Assembly: GCF_020217465.1 (NCBI RefSeq)
Contig: NZ_CP084115.1
Location: forward strand, 3,782,001 to 3,846,000
Source of the DNA: Cobetia amphilecti
Lineage (GTDB): Bacteria > Pseudomonadota > Gammaproteobacteria > Pseudomonadales > Halomonadaceae
Length of the DNA stretch: 64,000 nt
Reading direction: 5' to 3'
The notes under the pieces are model-generated. The model was not told where the DNA came from. It did not search any database and saw nothing but the letters and a program-made list of their open reading frames with translations. Every line of letters starts with the position of its first letter. Position 1 is the first letter of the stretch. This document shows, piece after piece, positions 18,021 to 30,107 of the stretch. The translations under genes were made by a program, and so were the position numbers.

Positions 18021-19748
18021 ATGACTTCTTCACCCTCTACCTCCGGCACCTCCTCCAGCCTGCCGCCAGCACGCAACGCCGCCGACCAGGCGCGCGCCGA
18101 CACCCTGACTCGCCTGGGGCTGGCCGCCGAGGCGCCGGGCACGCCGCCGCTGATGGAGATCAATGACCTCAAGGTCGACTTCCAGCTGCCGGATGGCGCG
18201 GTACCCGCCGTCAAGGGCGTCAGCTTCACTCTCAACAAGGGCGAGACGCTGGCGCTGGTCGGCGAGTCCGGCTCCGGCAAGTCGGTCACGTCCACCGCCA
18301 TTCTGCGCCTGCTGCCGGAACTCGCCGAGATCAAGGGCGCCATCCGCCTGCGCGGCGAAGACCTGCTGAGTGCCTCGACGCGGCGCATGCGCGAGCTGCG
18401 CGGCAACCGCATCGCCACCGTCTTCCAGGAGCCGATGACCTCGCTCAACCCGCTGCACCGCATCGGGCGCCAGATCATCGAGGTACTGGCACTGCATCGT
18501 GACCTCAAGGGCCGCGCGGCCCGCCACAAGGCGCTGGAACTGCTCGAGCAGGTCGGCATTCCGGAGCCGGCGCGACGTATCGACAGCTATCCCCATGAGC
18601 TGTCCGGTGGCCAGCGTCAGCGCGTGATGATCGCCATCGCGCTGGCCTGCGAGCCGGACCTGCTGATCGCCGATGAGCCGACCACCGCGCTGGATGTCAC
18701 GGTGCAGGCGCAGATCCTGCGGCTGCTCAAGTCGCTGCAGCAGCGCTACGGCATGGCGATCCTGTTCATCACCCACGACCTGAGCATCGTGCGCCACTTC
18801 GCGGACCGCGTCTGCGTGATGCGTCACGGCGAGCTGCTGGAAACCGGCGCCACCCACGACGTCTTCGAGAGCCCGCAGCACGCCTACACCCGCATGCTGA
18901 TCGATGCCGAACCGGCCGGCGAGAAGGCGCCGGTGGCCGCGGATGCACCGGTGCTGCTGTCGGCGCGCGATGTGCGTGTCAGTTTCACCATCAAGCGTCC
19001 GCTGTTCGGGCCCAAGGTCGCCTTCGAGGCGGTGCGCGGCATCGATCTCGAGGTGCGACGCGGCCAGACCATCGGCATCGTCGGCGAGTCCGGCTCCGGC
19101 AAGTCGACGCTGGGGCGCGCCCTGCTGCGCCTGCTCAAGAGCCAGGGCCAGATCAGCTTCGATGGTGTCGATATCATGCCGCTGGACAAGTCGGGCATGC
19201 GCCCCTTGCGCTCGCGCATGCAGGTCGTCTTCCAGGACCCCTTCGGCTCCCTGTCGCCGCGCCTGACCGTGGGCGAGATCATCAGCGAAGGCCTGCGCGT
19301 GCATCACCCCGAGCTCAATCGCGCCCAGCGCGATGCGCGGGTCTGCGACGCCCTGAGCGAGGTCAGCCTCGACCCCGGCATGCGCAATCGCTATCCGCAT
19401 GAGTTCTCCGGCGGTCAGCGCCAGCGCATCGCCATCGCCCGCGCCCTGGTGCTCAAACCGGAATTCCTGCTGCTGGACGAGCCGACTTCGGCGCTGGACC
19501 GCTCGGTACAGGTCACGGTCATCGACCTGCTGCGCGACCTGCAGGCGCGCCACGGCCTGACCTATCTGTTCATCAGCCATGACCTGGCGGTAGTCCGCGC
19601 GCTGTCAGACCACCTCATCGTGATGAAGGAAGGCGAGGTGGTGGAAAGCGGCAGTACCCACGCCATCTTCGAGGCACCCCGTGAGCGTTATACGCGTGAA
19701 TTGATGCAGGCCGCCTTCGCCCCGGACCTGGGTCAGACGCACCACTGA
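18021..19748 (+). CDS. oppDF: Fused double ATPase of the oligopeptide importer (OppD-OppF)
   Basis: Two ABC ATPase domains lie in one 575-residue chain, in place of the separate OppD and OppF of E. coli. Domain 1 (about 45-295) has [26 protein letters not shown] and [12 protein letters not shown]. Domain 2 (about 310-565) has [27 protein letters not shown] and [11 protein letters not shown]. Each is followed by the SHD or THD switch histidine. Fused pairs of this kind occur in GsiA and YejF. Both sites look intact, so the chain should form the complete motor on its own. It is the last gene of the operon; a hairpin follows. Confidence 0.95.
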   Translation: MTSSPSTSGTSSSLPPARNAADQARADTLTRLGLAAEAPGTPPLMEINDLKVDFQLPDGAVPAVKGVSFTLNKGETLALVGESGSGKSVTSTAILRLLPELAEIKGAIRLRGEDLLSASTRRMRELRGNRIATVFQEPMTSLNPLHRIGRQIIEVLALHRDLKGRAARHKALELLEQVGIPEPARRIDSYPHELSGGQRQRVMIAIALACEPDLLIADEPTTALDVTVQAQILRLLKSLQQRYGMAILFITHDLSIVRHFADRVCVMRHGELLETGATHDVFESPQHAYTRMLIDAEPAGEKAPVAADAPVLLSARDVRVSFTIKRPLFGPKVAFEAVRGIDLEVRRGQTIGIVGESGSGKSTLGRALLRLLKSQGQISFDGVDIMPLDKSGMRPLRSRMQVVFQDPFGSLSPRLTVGEIISEGLRVHHPELNRAQRDARVCDALSEVSLDPGMRNRYPHEFSGGQRQRIAIARALVLKPEFLLLDEPTSALDRSVQVTVIDLLRDLQARHGLTYLFISHDLAVVRALSDHLIVMKEGEVVESGSTHAIFEAPRERYTRELMQAAFAPDLGQTHH

Positions 19749-19771
19749 CACCCTGAAAAGACGACATGCCT

Positions 19772-19793
19772 GATGGGCGCTGCGGCGCCCATC
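19772..19793 (+). terminator. Hairpin after the opp operon
   Basis: GATGGGCGC at 19772-19780 pairs perfectly with 19785-19793 around a TGCG loop. There is no T tract, so termination may be partial or the stem may protect the mRNA end. Confidence 0.5.
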
Positions 19794-19924
19794 AAGACCC
19801 CGCTTTGCCCGGGAAATGGCGCAGGGCCTCATCACTGCCTGTCTGAAGGGTGGCGATGAGCGCTCGGCCTCGCCCCGGGCAAGGGCAGCCGAGTCGCTCA
19901 CACGAATCGACATTGGCTGCCAAC

Positions 19925-19966
19925 CGGGTGCTTGCACCCGACCGAGGCCGGAGCAGGATGCTCCGG
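19925..19966 (+). promoter_or_regulatory. Two adjacent hairpins in the porin leader
   Basis: CGGGTGC (19925-19931) pairs with 19934-19940 and CCGGAGC (19948-19954) pairs with 19960-19966, both perfect over 7 bases. They end 24-33 bases before the candidate start codons of the porin. Such paired stems in a 5' leader can stabilise the message or take part in small-RNA control of porin synthesis. Confidence 0.45.
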
Positions 19967-19999
19967 CATGACCCACACCGATGGAAAGACATGCACAGG

Positions 20000-21184
20000 A
20001 TGACGATGCAACCTACAACAACAGCCAGCATCCCCCTCCACACTCACTCACGACTGCGTCACGCGATTGGCGCAGCCCTGCTCGGCACGGGACTGCTGAG
20101 CATGAGCCCCATGGCCCAGGCCATCGAGGTCTACAAGACGGATACCGACCGCGTCGAGTTCAGTGGCCGCCTGGCGGCGTTTGCGGTGATCCAGGATGGC
20201 GCACACGATGAGATCTACAACGGCGGCTCGCGGGTGCGCCTGATCCACGAGCATCAGTTCGAGCAGGGCTGGAGCTCCATCATCCGCGCCGAATGGGGCT
20301 TCGATCCCTGGTTCAAGGACGGCACCGATGCTCACTACAAGCGCATGCTCTATGCCGGAGCGGCCCACGAGAAATGGGGCAGCTTCACGGTCGGCAAGCA
20401 GTATGGCCCCTGGTACGACATGGTGGCCGTCAACACCGACTGGTTCTGGATCAATGGTGGCGAGGCGTCCGGCACCTTCGAAGGCCGCAGCGGTGACGGC
20501 GGCCTGCATGGCACGGGGCGGCCGGACAACTCGCTCTACTGGAAGAAGGGCTTCGACGATGTCACTGTCGGCCTGCTCTACCAGCTCGGCCATGATGGCC
20601 AGCACAGCAACGAGACCTCACTCTTCGAGGATGGCGTCTTCACCACCGAGACCGAGTATTCGGGGTATGAGCGTGACTACAGCTATGAGGCCGCGCTCAA
20701 CTGGCACCCGAACGAGGACTTCACGGTGGGCGGCGTCTTCCACCATACGGAGCTGAGCGACTACGAGAGCGGCAACAGCGAGAACGGCGATATCGATGCC
20801 TGGCTGCTCGGCGGTCACTGGTCACCGGGCAACTGGTACATCGCCCTCGTCGGCGGGGAGTATCGCAACCACATCGCCGGCAGCACCCTGGACTCCTCGG
20901 AAGATTTCGTCGACAAGGCGCGCGGCGCGGAATTCGTGGTCAACTACAAGTTCAAGGAGGTCATCTGGGGCGATGACAGTGTCGAGCTCTACGGTGGCTT
21001 GAATCACCTGGAGGACGCCGACAGCGAAGCACGCTACGCCTATCAGATTCTGGGCGCGGCCTGGCGGGTCAAGGACCTGACGCTGGCCACCGAGTATCGC
21101 TTCGACAACAGCCGCCTGTCAGACGGCAGCGAGTACAGCGCCGACCGCGACCAGCTGATGTTCCTGGCGCGTTATGACTTCTGA
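20000..21184 (+). CDS. Outer-membrane porin (OmpC/OmpU-type)
   Basis: This general diffusion porin has 394 residues from this start. The signal peptide (HAIGAALLGTGLLSMSPMAQ) is cleaved after AQA, and the mature chain starts IEVYKTDTDRVEFSGRLAAF, the usual first strand of Gram-negative porins. The loop-3 style segment GSFTVGKQYGPWYDMVAVNT follows, and the chain alternates aromatic and acidic strands to a terminal phenylalanine (FLARYDF), the BAM recognition signal. Three closely spaced ATGs (19991, 20000, 20006) make the start uncertain. It lies downstream of the peptide importer on the same strand, so it may admit the same substrates; that is inference. Confidence 0.9.
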   Translation: MTMQPTTTASIPLHTHSRLRHAIGAALLGTGLLSMSPMAQAIEVYKTDTDRVEFSGRLAAFAVIQDGAHDEIYNGGSRVRLIHEHQFEQGWSSIIRAEWGFDPWFKDGTDAHYKRMLYAGAAHEKWGSFTVGKQYGPWYDMVAVNTDWFWINGGEASGTFEGRSGDGGLHGTGRPDNSLYWKKGFDDVTVGLLYQLGHDGQHSNETSLFEDGVFTTETEYSGYERDYSYEAALNWHPNEDFTVGGVFHHTELSDYESGNSENGDIDAWLLGGHWSPGNWYIALVGGEYRNHIAGSTLDSSEDFVDKARGAEFVVNYKFKEVIWGDDSVELYGGLNHLEDADSEARYAYQILGAAWRVKDLTLATEYRFDNSRLSDGSEYSADRDQLMFLARYDF

Positions 21185-21272
21185 TCGTCATGTCAGACGC
21201 TGGTGACGGTTCGCCAATGCTCGCGCTGAGGCGATAGTTCCGCCCTTGCCTGATGAACCCGGCAGAGACGAC

Positions 21273-21306
21273 AAAAAACGCCCGGTCATATGACCGGGCG
21301 TTTTTT
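21273..21306. terminator. Bidirectional terminator between porin and fadL
   Basis: A perfect palindromic stem AAAAAACGCCCGGTCA / TGACCGGGCGTTTTTT ends in six T residues on both strands. It separates two converging genes. Confidence 0.95.
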
Positions 21307-21362
21307 GTATCGGCTGTATCGGTTGTCCCGAGACCAGCTCAGCGTTTCAGCCGCTTACGTGC

Positions 21363-22628
21363 TCAGAAGCGATAGGTCGCGCCGAGACCGAAGCCATGCG
21401 CTTCATTCTCGTAATCGGCTTCATAGGTGCCACGGTTGGGCTCGCTCAGGCTGACGGTGGCAGTCTCTTCCCACAGGTAGGTGTAGGCCATGTCGATGGT
21501 CAGCTCCGGCATCGGCGTCCAGCCGGCCCCCAGCGAGAAGATGGTGCGATCACCGGACGGGATACGCGCGCTGCGATGCTCATCCACGGTCGGGCTGTCA
21601 TCGAAGGCCATGCCGGTACGCAGCACCCACTGCGGATTGAGCTGATAGCTGAGGCCCACCGCGTACTGCCAGCTGTCCTCGTAGCCCTGCTCCTCGACGA
21701 TGTCGCTCGTGTTGTCGACTTCCACCGCGATCTCGTCGAAGCGGCTCCAGTGCACCCAGGTCACGCCCGCCATCAGCGTCCAGCGATCATCCAGCTTGTG
21801 CGTCACGGAGAAGTCGATGCTTTCCGGCAGGGTCACGTCCAGCGACGCATCCTGCTCGGTATTCGCGAAGCCCGCGCCAGTGAAGACATTGTTGTACTTG
21901 GCCTCGCCATCCAGGCTGTAATCCACCTTGGAGCGATAGGACAGACCGAGACGGGTACTTTCCACCGGCTGGAAGATGACCCCGACGTTGTAGCCCCAGG
22001 CGGCATCGTCGCCCTTGATCTTGACCTTGCCATCGCCGGCGCCGACATCGACAGTATTCGACGTCAACTCACCCTTGATACTGTTGTAGGTCACACCGGC
22101 GCCGATGGCCCACTTGTCATTGATGCGATAGGAGATGGTCGGCTGGGCGGTGACCACCTCGACTTCACTGTAATTGGCGAAATAACGGCCACGGAAATCA
22201 GAACCATAATCGGTGATCACACCAAAGGGTGCGTAGACCCCGAAGCCCAGTGCTACCCGGTCATTCATCGGCTGCACGTAATAGAAGGAAGGCACTGCCG
22301 CCCCCGGCACCATGTCGCCGTCATCTCCCCCAGAGACTGTCTGATTTCGAGCGTCCTTTGCGCTGGCGACATCAATATCGGTATTGACGTCGAGATAGGT
22401 CACACCGCCGGTGATCTGGGCGCGATCCAGGAAGGACATGCCGGCCGGGTTGCCGAACACGGTGGAGGCATCATTGGCATTCGAGGCGCGCCCGGCGAAG
22501 GAGGTGCCCTGGGTACTGACACTCTGCTCGTTCAGCTGGAAGGCCCCCGCGTGAACGCCACCGGCATAAGCCGTGGCAGCCGCTGCCAGAGCGACCCCGA
22601 GGGTGAGTTTGTTCATCTTGTTTTTCAT
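21363..22628 (-). CDS. fadL: Long-chain fatty acid outer-membrane transporter FadL
   Basis: This 421-residue FadL/TodX-type beta barrel admits long-chain fatty acids and other hydrophobic molecules. The signal peptide (KLTLGVALAAAATAYAGGVH) is followed by GAFQLNEQSVSTQGTSFAGR, the FadL N-terminal hatch motif, then NDASTVFGNPAGMSFL. The chain ends GLGATYRF with the C-terminal phenylalanine. The ATG at 22628 gives a proper signal peptide (MKNKMNKLTLG); the frame extends upstream but without a leader-like start. The upstream region holds a fatty-acid-regulator-like repeat at 22742-22755. Confidence 0.95.
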   Translation of the reverse strand: MKNKMNKLTLGVALAAAATAYAGGVHAGAFQLNEQSVSTQGTSFAGRASNANDASTVFGNPAGMSFLDRAQITGGVTYLDVNTDIDVASAKDARNQTVSGGDDGDMVPGAAVPSFYYVQPMNDRVALGFGVYAPFGVITDYGSDFRGRYFANYSEVEVVTAQPTISYRINDKWAIGAGVTYNSIKGELTSNTVDVGAGDGKVKIKGDDAAWGYNVGVIFQPVESTRLGLSYRSKVDYSLDGEAKYNNVFTGAGFANTEQDASLDVTLPESIDFSVTHKLDDRWTLMAGVTWVHWSRFDEIAVEVDNTSDIVEEQGYEDSWQYAVGLSYQLNPQWVLRTGMAFDDSPTVDEHRSARIPSGDRTIFSLGAGWTPMPELTIDMAYTYLWEETATVSLSEPNRGTYEADYENEAHGFGLGATYRF

Positions 22629-22741
22629 TATGGATGGCGTCCCATTGCAGGTGGCTGGAGAGCCGCATGTTGTTGTTATCATTCGTTGATGCATAGCTCT
22701 GTCACCTACGTTTTGGGCGAGTCGTGCGTTCAAGTCAAGGG

Positions 22742-22755
22742 CGAACGTTCGTTTG
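22742..22755 (-). promoter_or_regulatory. PsrA/FadR-like candidate operator ahead of fadL
   Basis: Read on the minus strand the site is CAAACGAACGTTCG: two 5-base half sites separated by 4 bases, one mismatch from the PsrA pattern (C/G)AAAC-N4-GTTT(G/C). A TTGACT hexamer starts a few bases downstream (minus strand), so binding could block the promoter. PsrA is a TetR-family sensor of fatty acids in Pseudomonas; its presence here is not shown. Confidence 0.4.
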
Positions 22756-22937
22756 AATAGGGAGATTTCTAGTATTCAGGGAACTTTCATTCATGTCTGC
22801 ACTGTCACGTGCTGCTAAGCCCATGACCTGACGACGATTTAGTGCCTTGTCTCCAGCGTTTAAAACACGACAGCCTCCTCTGCTCCCCCCTCTAGCCTAT
22901 TGGTCGAACATCAGCTTTTTCGTATGTATCGGCTCGC

Positions 22938-22969
22938 TTGACCTATGTGCAACACATAAGTCTTACACT
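22938..22969 (+). promoter_or_regulatory. MerR-type promoter and operator for the copper locus
   Basis: A -35 TTGACC (22938-22943) and a -10 TACACT (22964-22969) are separated by 20 bases, the over-long spacer that MerR-family activators correct by untwisting DNA. Centred in the spacer is the dyad ACCTATGTG-CAA-CACATAAGT (22941-22949 / 22953-22961, 8 of 9 pairs). It lies about 90 bases upstream of the MerR-type gene, so the regulator probably controls itself and the downstream ATPase. Confidence 0.8.
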
Positions 22970-23059
22970 GATGATCAGTCACGGAACATTGGCTGCCGAC
23001 AGACCTTCAGGGCAGCCGAATGCTCTCTCCGCCATTCTTGATCACCAGGAGATGATGCA

Positions 23060-23515
23060 ATGAAAGTCGCCGAACTGGCCCGCGCGGGGGGCGTCACCGC
23101 CGAAACCGTTCGCCATTACACGCGCCAGGGGCTGATCACGGCCCGACGTGATCCCGTCAACAACTACCAGCGCTTCGATGAGCAGGCGCTGGTACGCCTC
23201 AAATTCATCAGTCAGGCACGCCAGCTGGGCTTCAGCCTTGCCGACATCAAACAGATTCTCGAGCAGGCGGACCAGCACGACTCGCCGTGCCCGCTGGTGC
23301 GTGACCTGCTGCGACAGCACCTGCCGAGAGTGCGCGAGCGCATTCGTGAGCTGGAAGCCCTCGCAGAGCGCATGGAGCACGCGCTGGATTGCTGGCAGGA
23401 CCTGCCGGATGGCGTGCCGGACGGCAACAGCGTGTGCTGCCTGATCGAAGGCTTTCCACAGGACGTGCCCGACACCGCTTCCACTTCCAAACGCCGCGAC
23501 GGGGGGCAATCATGA
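23060..23515 (+). CDS. MerR-family heavy-metal-responsive regulator
   Basis: This 151-residue metal sensor should activate the copper ATPase gene that overlaps it. The N-terminal winged helix reads [20 protein letters not shown], followed by [20 protein letters not shown], then a long dimerisation helix. Candidate metal ligands are C77 (SPCPLV), C111 (LDCW) and C126/C127 (SVCCLIE). This spacing is closer to ZntR/PbrR/CadR than to CueR, which has only the two loop cysteines, so metal preference cannot be read directly; the context says copper. AGGAG at 23047 supports the start. The stop overlaps the next ATG. Confidence 0.88.
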   Translation: MKVAELARAGGVTAETVRHYTRQGLITARRDPVNNYQRFDEQALVRLKFISQARQLGFSLADIKQILEQADQHDSPCPLVRDLLRQHLPRVRERIRELEALAERMEHALDCWQDLPDGVPDGNSVCCLIEGFPQDVPDTASTSKRRDGGQS

Positions 23516-26322
23516 TGACCACATCACTTCCCGAGACACGCCTTCTGCAGGCGCCAGGCATCCATTGTCAGGGCTGTGTCAGCAGGATTCGTCGTGCCCT
23601 GCAGGCGCAGGACCCGCAGGCCGAGTTGCTCGGCGCGCCTGACGCAGAGCTGTTGCTGATGCACAGTCAGCTGTCATCCACGGCACTGCAGGAAGTCGCG
23701 GACGACTGCGGCTACCCCCTCAAGGAGGAAGCCCTGCCGGAACGCGCCCATCACGATCTGTCGGTGTACGGCATGCACTGCCAGAAGTGCGTCGCCAGAT
23801 TGCGCGAGGCCATCCAGCACTGGGATGAGGCTGCGCAAGTCACTGGCACGCCGAAAGAAGACATTCTCGACGTGGACACCTGTCTGCCGCGCGGGCTGCT
23901 CGAGAGAATCATCCTCGAGACGGACTATTCGCTTGAGGCCCCCACCGTGGAGGGGGAAGCTCAAGTCGCGCCGGCTGCTGATACGCCGGTCGTTGCAAAC
24001 AAGACAGCGACTGCGAGCCAGCCAGCCGATAGCGCAAGCGCCGAGTTCTCACTGTCCGGCGTCACCTGCGCCAGCTGCGTGGCGACGATCCAGAAGGCAC
24101 TGGATGGCCTGGATGGAGTGGAGCAGGCGCAGGTCAACTTCGCCTCGCGCACCGCCCAGGTCACGAGCCGCCTCGCTCCCGACGAGATCGTCTCTGCCAT
24201 CGAAGGCGTCGGCTATGGGGCAAGCCTGGTGGAAGACGCGCAGGCCGGTGAGCAGCAACAGCAAGAGGACGCCGATCAGGAATATCGCTCTCGTGTCCGT
24301 GACAGCGTGCTGTCACTGGGCATTGGCATCCCCCTGATGATCAGCATGTTCTTCCATCATCCCGGCTTCGAGGGGCTCGAGCGCGGGGTGTGGCTGGCTA
24401 TCGGCGTCGCCGTGCTGGGCGTGCTCGCCACGGCAGGACGCAGCTTCTTCACCAGCGCCTGGAAGGCCTTCACGCACCATCAGGCCAACATGGATACGTT
24501 GGTGGCGCTCGGTACCGGGGCGGCATGGCTTTACTCCATGGGCGTGCTGCTGTTTCCCGACAGCGTACCCCCGGCGGCGCGCGGGCTCTACTTTGAAGCC
24601 TCGACCATGATCATCGGCTTGATCAGCCTGGGGCAGGCACTGGAAGTCCGCGCCCGGGGCCGTACTCAGCAGGCGCTGCGCGCGCTGCTGGATCTGCAGA
24701 CCCGCACGGCCCGCGTGATCCGCGACGGGGAAGAGCGCGAGATCGATATCAACGAGGTCCGCAGCGGGGACCAGGTGCGCATTCGCCCCGGTGAGCGCAT
24801 CCCGGTGGATGGCCGGGTCATCGAGGGCCAGAGCCACATCGATGAATCGATGCTCAGCGGTGAGCCGCTGCCCGTGTCACGCGGTATCGGCGACGAGGTA
24901 GCCGCCGGTACGCTCAATACGCGTGGCAGTCTGGTCTTCGAAGTCGAGCGAGTCGGTAGCGAGACGCGCCTGGGACGCATCATCAGCCAGGTGCGTCAGG
25001 CGCAGAATTCGCGCCCGCCGATCGGCCGGCTGGCTGACACCATTTCCGGCGTATTCGTGCCCAGCGTGATGATCATCGCCATCGTCGCGGCGCTGGTGTG
25101 GTTCAACTTCGGGCCTGCGCCGACCGGCGTGCATATGCTGGTGGTCGCGACGGCGGTACTCGTCATCGCCTGCCCGTGTGCGCTGGGCCTGGCGACGCCG
25201 ATCTCGACCATGATCGGGGTCGGCAAGGCGGCGGAACATGGCGTACTGGTACGCAGCGGTGAGGCACTGCAGACCGCCAGTCGCTTGACCGCACTGGTGG
25301 TCGACAAGACCGGCACCCTGACGCGCGGCAAGCCGGAGGTCACCGAGGTCTCGCTCCTCGAAGGGGAAGACGAGGAAACCGTACTGGATGCAGCATATGC
25401 ACTGGAGCGGGGCTCCGAGCACCCGCTGGCCGCGGCACTGCTGGCACATATCGAAGCCAGACGCCCCGATGCCTCGCGCAGCAAGGCCTTCCATGACTAC
25501 CAGACCATCAGCGGGCGCGGCATTCAGGCCCAGGACGATGCAGGGCGCACCTGGCGCATGGGCAACGCTGCCATGCTGGAAGAGGCAGGCATCAGCCTGA
25601 CCCCTCTCAGCGAGCAGATCACAGCGCTGGAAGACAATGCGCGCACCTTGATCCTGATGGCCCGCGACGATGAATTGCTCGCCGTCTTCGGCCTGGCCGA
25701 TCCGCTACGTGACGATAGCCGCGATGCCATCGCTCGCCTGCATGCCATCGGCCTCAAGGTGATCATGCTGACCGGTGACAACCCTCACACGGCAGCGGCC
25801 GTGGCGCGCGAGACCGGTATCGATGATTACCGTGCCGGCGTCTCGCCGGATGACAAGCACGACGAGATCGCGCGGCTGCAGCAGGAAGGTCATGTAGTGG
25901 GCATGGTCGGCGATGGCATCAATGATGCGCCGGCGCTGGCGCTGGCCGATGTCGGCTTCGCGATGGGCGAAGGTACCGACGTCGCCATCGAGACCGCCGG
26001 TATCACGTTGATGCAGCCGTCGCTGGGCGGGGTCGCGGATGCGATCGCGATCAGCCAGGCCACCCTGCGCAACATCAAGCAGAACCTGGTGGGGGCCTTC
26101 GGCTACAACCTGATCGGCATCCCGATTGCCGCGGGCATCCTCTACCCCTTCACGGGCATGTTGCTGTCGCCGGTCATCGCGGGACTGGCCATGTCCCTGT
26201 CCTCGGTCACCGTCGTGACCAATGCCAATCGTCTGCGTCGCTATACGCCCCCGAGTGCAGCTGGATCCGCAACGAGTAACCCTGAGAATACCGCCACCAC
26301 CTCACAAGGAGCGTCAGCATGA
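23512..26322 (+). CDS. copA: Copper-exporting P1B-type ATPase CopA
   Basis: This 936-residue inner-membrane pump removes Cu(I) from the cytoplasm. Three N-terminal metal-binding domains carry CxxC: GIHCQGC (C19/C22), GMHCQKC (about residue 86) and GVTCASC (about residue 186). The first two are divergent outside the motif; the third is canonical. Then come eight membrane helices, the metal-path motif [12 protein letters not shown], the phosphorylation site [16 protein letters not shown] and [11 protein letters not shown]. The last helices contain [11 protein letters not shown] and [16 protein letters not shown], the P1B-1 (copper) signature. The ATG at 23512 overlaps the regulator's stop (ATGA), so translation is coupled. 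A small membrane-peptide gene overlaps its stop. Confidence 0.96.
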   Translation: MMTTSLPETRLLQAPGIHCQGCVSRIRRALQAQDPQAELLGAPDAELLLMHSQLSSTALQEVADDCGYPLKEEALPERAHHDLSVYGMHCQKCVARLREAIQHWDEAAQVTGTPKEDILDVDTCLPRGLLERIILETDYSLEAPTVEGEAQVAPAADTPVVANKTATASQPADSASAEFSLSGVTCASCVATIQKALDGLDGVEQAQVNFASRTAQVTSRLAPDEIVSAIEGVGYGASLVEDAQAGEQQQQEDADQEYRSRVRDSVLSLGIGIPLMISMFFHHPGFEGLERGVWLAIGVAVLGVLATAGRSFFTSAWKAFTHHQANMDTLVALGTGAAWLYSMGVLLFPDSVPPAARGLYFEASTMIIGLISLGQALEVRARGRTQQALRALLDLQTRTARVIRDGEEREIDINEVRSGDQVRIRPGERIPVDGRVIEGQSHIDESMLSGEPLPVSRGIGDEVAAGTLNTRGSLVFEVERVGSETRLGRIISQVRQAQNSRPPIGRLADTISGVFVPSVMIIAIVAALVWFNFGPAPTGVHMLVVATAVLVIACPCALGLATPISTMIGVGKAAEHGVLVRSGEALQTASRLTALVVDKTGTLTRGKPEVTEVSLLEGEDEETVLDAAYALERGSEHPLAAALLAHIEARRPDASRSKAFHDYQTISGRGIQAQDDAGRTWRMGNAAMLEEAGISLTPLSEQITALEDNARTLILMARDDELLAVFGLADPLRDDSRDAIARLHAIGLKVIMLTGDNPHTAAAVARETGIDDYRAGVSPDDKHDEIARLQQEGHVVGMVGDGINDAPALALADVGFAMGEGTDVAIETAGITLMQPSLGGVADAIAISQATLRNIKQNLVGAFGYNLIGIPIAAGILYPFTGMLLSPVIAGLAMSLSSVTVVTNANRLRRYTPPSAAGSATSNPENTATTSQGASA

Positions 26323-26399
26323 TCTGCATGGCCATCAATCTGCTAGGGCTCGGCCTGATCGCCGCCATTGTCTGGTGGTTCTGGCTCGCCAAGTCATGA
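26319..26399 (+). CDS. 26-residue single-helix membrane peptide coupled to copA
   Basis: This small open frame starts at an ATG that overlaps the copA stop by 4 bases (ATGA) and is preceded by AAGGAG at 26306-26311 with 7-base spacing, so it is very probably translated. The product starts [20 protein letters not shown] and ends FWLAKS: one hydrophobic helix with an aromatic cluster and two methionines plus one cysteine that could touch Cu(I). I recall similar leaders at the start of membrane-anchored cupredoxin proteins found behind CopA genes; if so, this is either a stand-alone form or a relic that lost the cupredoxin part. Function unknown. Confidence 0.65.
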   Translation: MICMAINLLGLGLIAAIVWWFWLAKS

Positions 26400-26480
26400 A
26401 GCACACTCCAAGCCTTGCTCTGTAGTCGCTGAAATAGAGCAAACTGATCGCACAAGACAATCGCGCAAGATCATCATCTC

Positions 26481-26516
26481 AAAGCCCTGTCACACGCTGT
26501 GTGGCAGGGCTTTTTT
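26481..26516 (+). terminator. Terminator of the copper operon
   Basis: AAAGCCCTGTCACAC (26481-26495) pairs with 26499-26513 (one G-T pair) and is followed by TTTTTT. It lies 80 bases after the small membrane-peptide gene. Confidence 0.92.
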
Positions 26517-26770
26517 CGTGACTGAGCCATGCTCAAAAGCGCACCAGACGGCTCTCGCAAGACTCGTATCGAGAGCGCTCATGGCATGCCGCCCAGTGGC
26601 TCCGAGACCCGTGTCACCCAACAGCACACGGGAGGGAAAGCAGCTGCCGCGAGTTCGTGTGGGTAGCTCCTGCACTGACGAATCTTGAGTTTTCCACAGC
26701 CGCTTTGCTCTTCTTTACCCCGAGCATCACTTCTTTACCCCGCTCGACCAAGGCGCCGAGAATGCAAAAA
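26517..26770. other. Intergenic region between copper operon and rRNA terminators
   Basis: No gene is supported. A 13-base direct repeat (CTTCTTTACCCCG) occurs at 26710-26722 and 26730-26742, and GCTCTC/GAGAGC around 26550-26575 could form a weak stem. I see no function. Confidence 0.5.
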
Positions 26771-26798
26771 CGCCCCTGCCACATCAGTGACAGGGGCG
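26771..26798 (-). terminator. rRNA operon terminator, distal
   Basis: Stem 26771-26782 / 26787-26798 (12 pairs with one wobble) is followed on the minus strand by TTTTTGC. Together with the proximal hairpin it forms a double terminator, usual for rRNA operons. Confidence 0.88.
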
Positions 26799-26924
26799 CT
26801 TCCTTTGAGCTTCTTTCTGCACAGCGGATCTGCTGACGTCTCTATGCGTGCCTTTCCACACATGTCACACATGGCTTATCCCACGCATGACCTTCACGCC
26901 TATGATTTTTCCTGCGCACAAAGA

Positions 26925-26959
26925 GAACCGCCCCTGCAGCAAGGCTACAGGGGCGGTTC
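26925..26959 (-). terminator. rRNA operon terminator, proximal
   Basis: GAACCGCCCCTG (26925-26936) pairs perfectly with 26948-26959 and is followed on the minus strand by TCTTT. It starts about 10 bases after the 5S gene. Confidence 0.88.
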
Positions 26960-26968
26960 GGGATAAGT

Positions 26969-27086
26969 GCCTGACGATGACCTACTCTCACATGGAGAAA
27001 CTCCACACTACCATCGGCGCTAAGCGGTTTCACTTCCGAGTTCGGCATGGGATCGGGTGGTTCACGCTCGCTATGGTCGTCAGGCG
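26969..27086 (-). rRNA. rrf: 5S ribosomal RNA
   Basis: The minus strand reads GCCTGACGACCATAGCGAGC through the conserved CCGAACTCGGAAGTGAAAC to GAGAGTAGGTCATCGTCAGG, with complementary ends forming helix I. The ends are set by that helix and may be off by a few bases. It is the last gene of the operon; no distal tRNA follows. Confidence 0.95.
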
Positions 27087-27221
27087 AAACGGTGGCATCT
27101 TGCGATGCCTGAGTCTCGAGGCTTTTGGCCTCGCGACTCGCAATATGAATCATGCTGACCGATATGTCTCGATCCTGTCGCAATCCCGGCGGTTTGCCGA
27201 AGCAAACCCCTTGGGTGTTAT

Positions 27222-30107
<2,886 letters not shown>

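Noticed and set aside
18030-19580. Long open frame (516 codons) on the minus strand
   Set aside because: It lies entirely antisense to the fused oppDF gene. Its Gln/Ala/Arg/Asp-heavy composition is what high-GC third-position bias produces opposite a real gene; no domain is recognisable.
23389-23511. Longer N-terminus for CopA
   Set aside because: The frame extends upstream inside the regulator gene, but the ATG at 23512 overlaps the regulator stop, follows a G-rich tract and begins a normal metal-binding domain.
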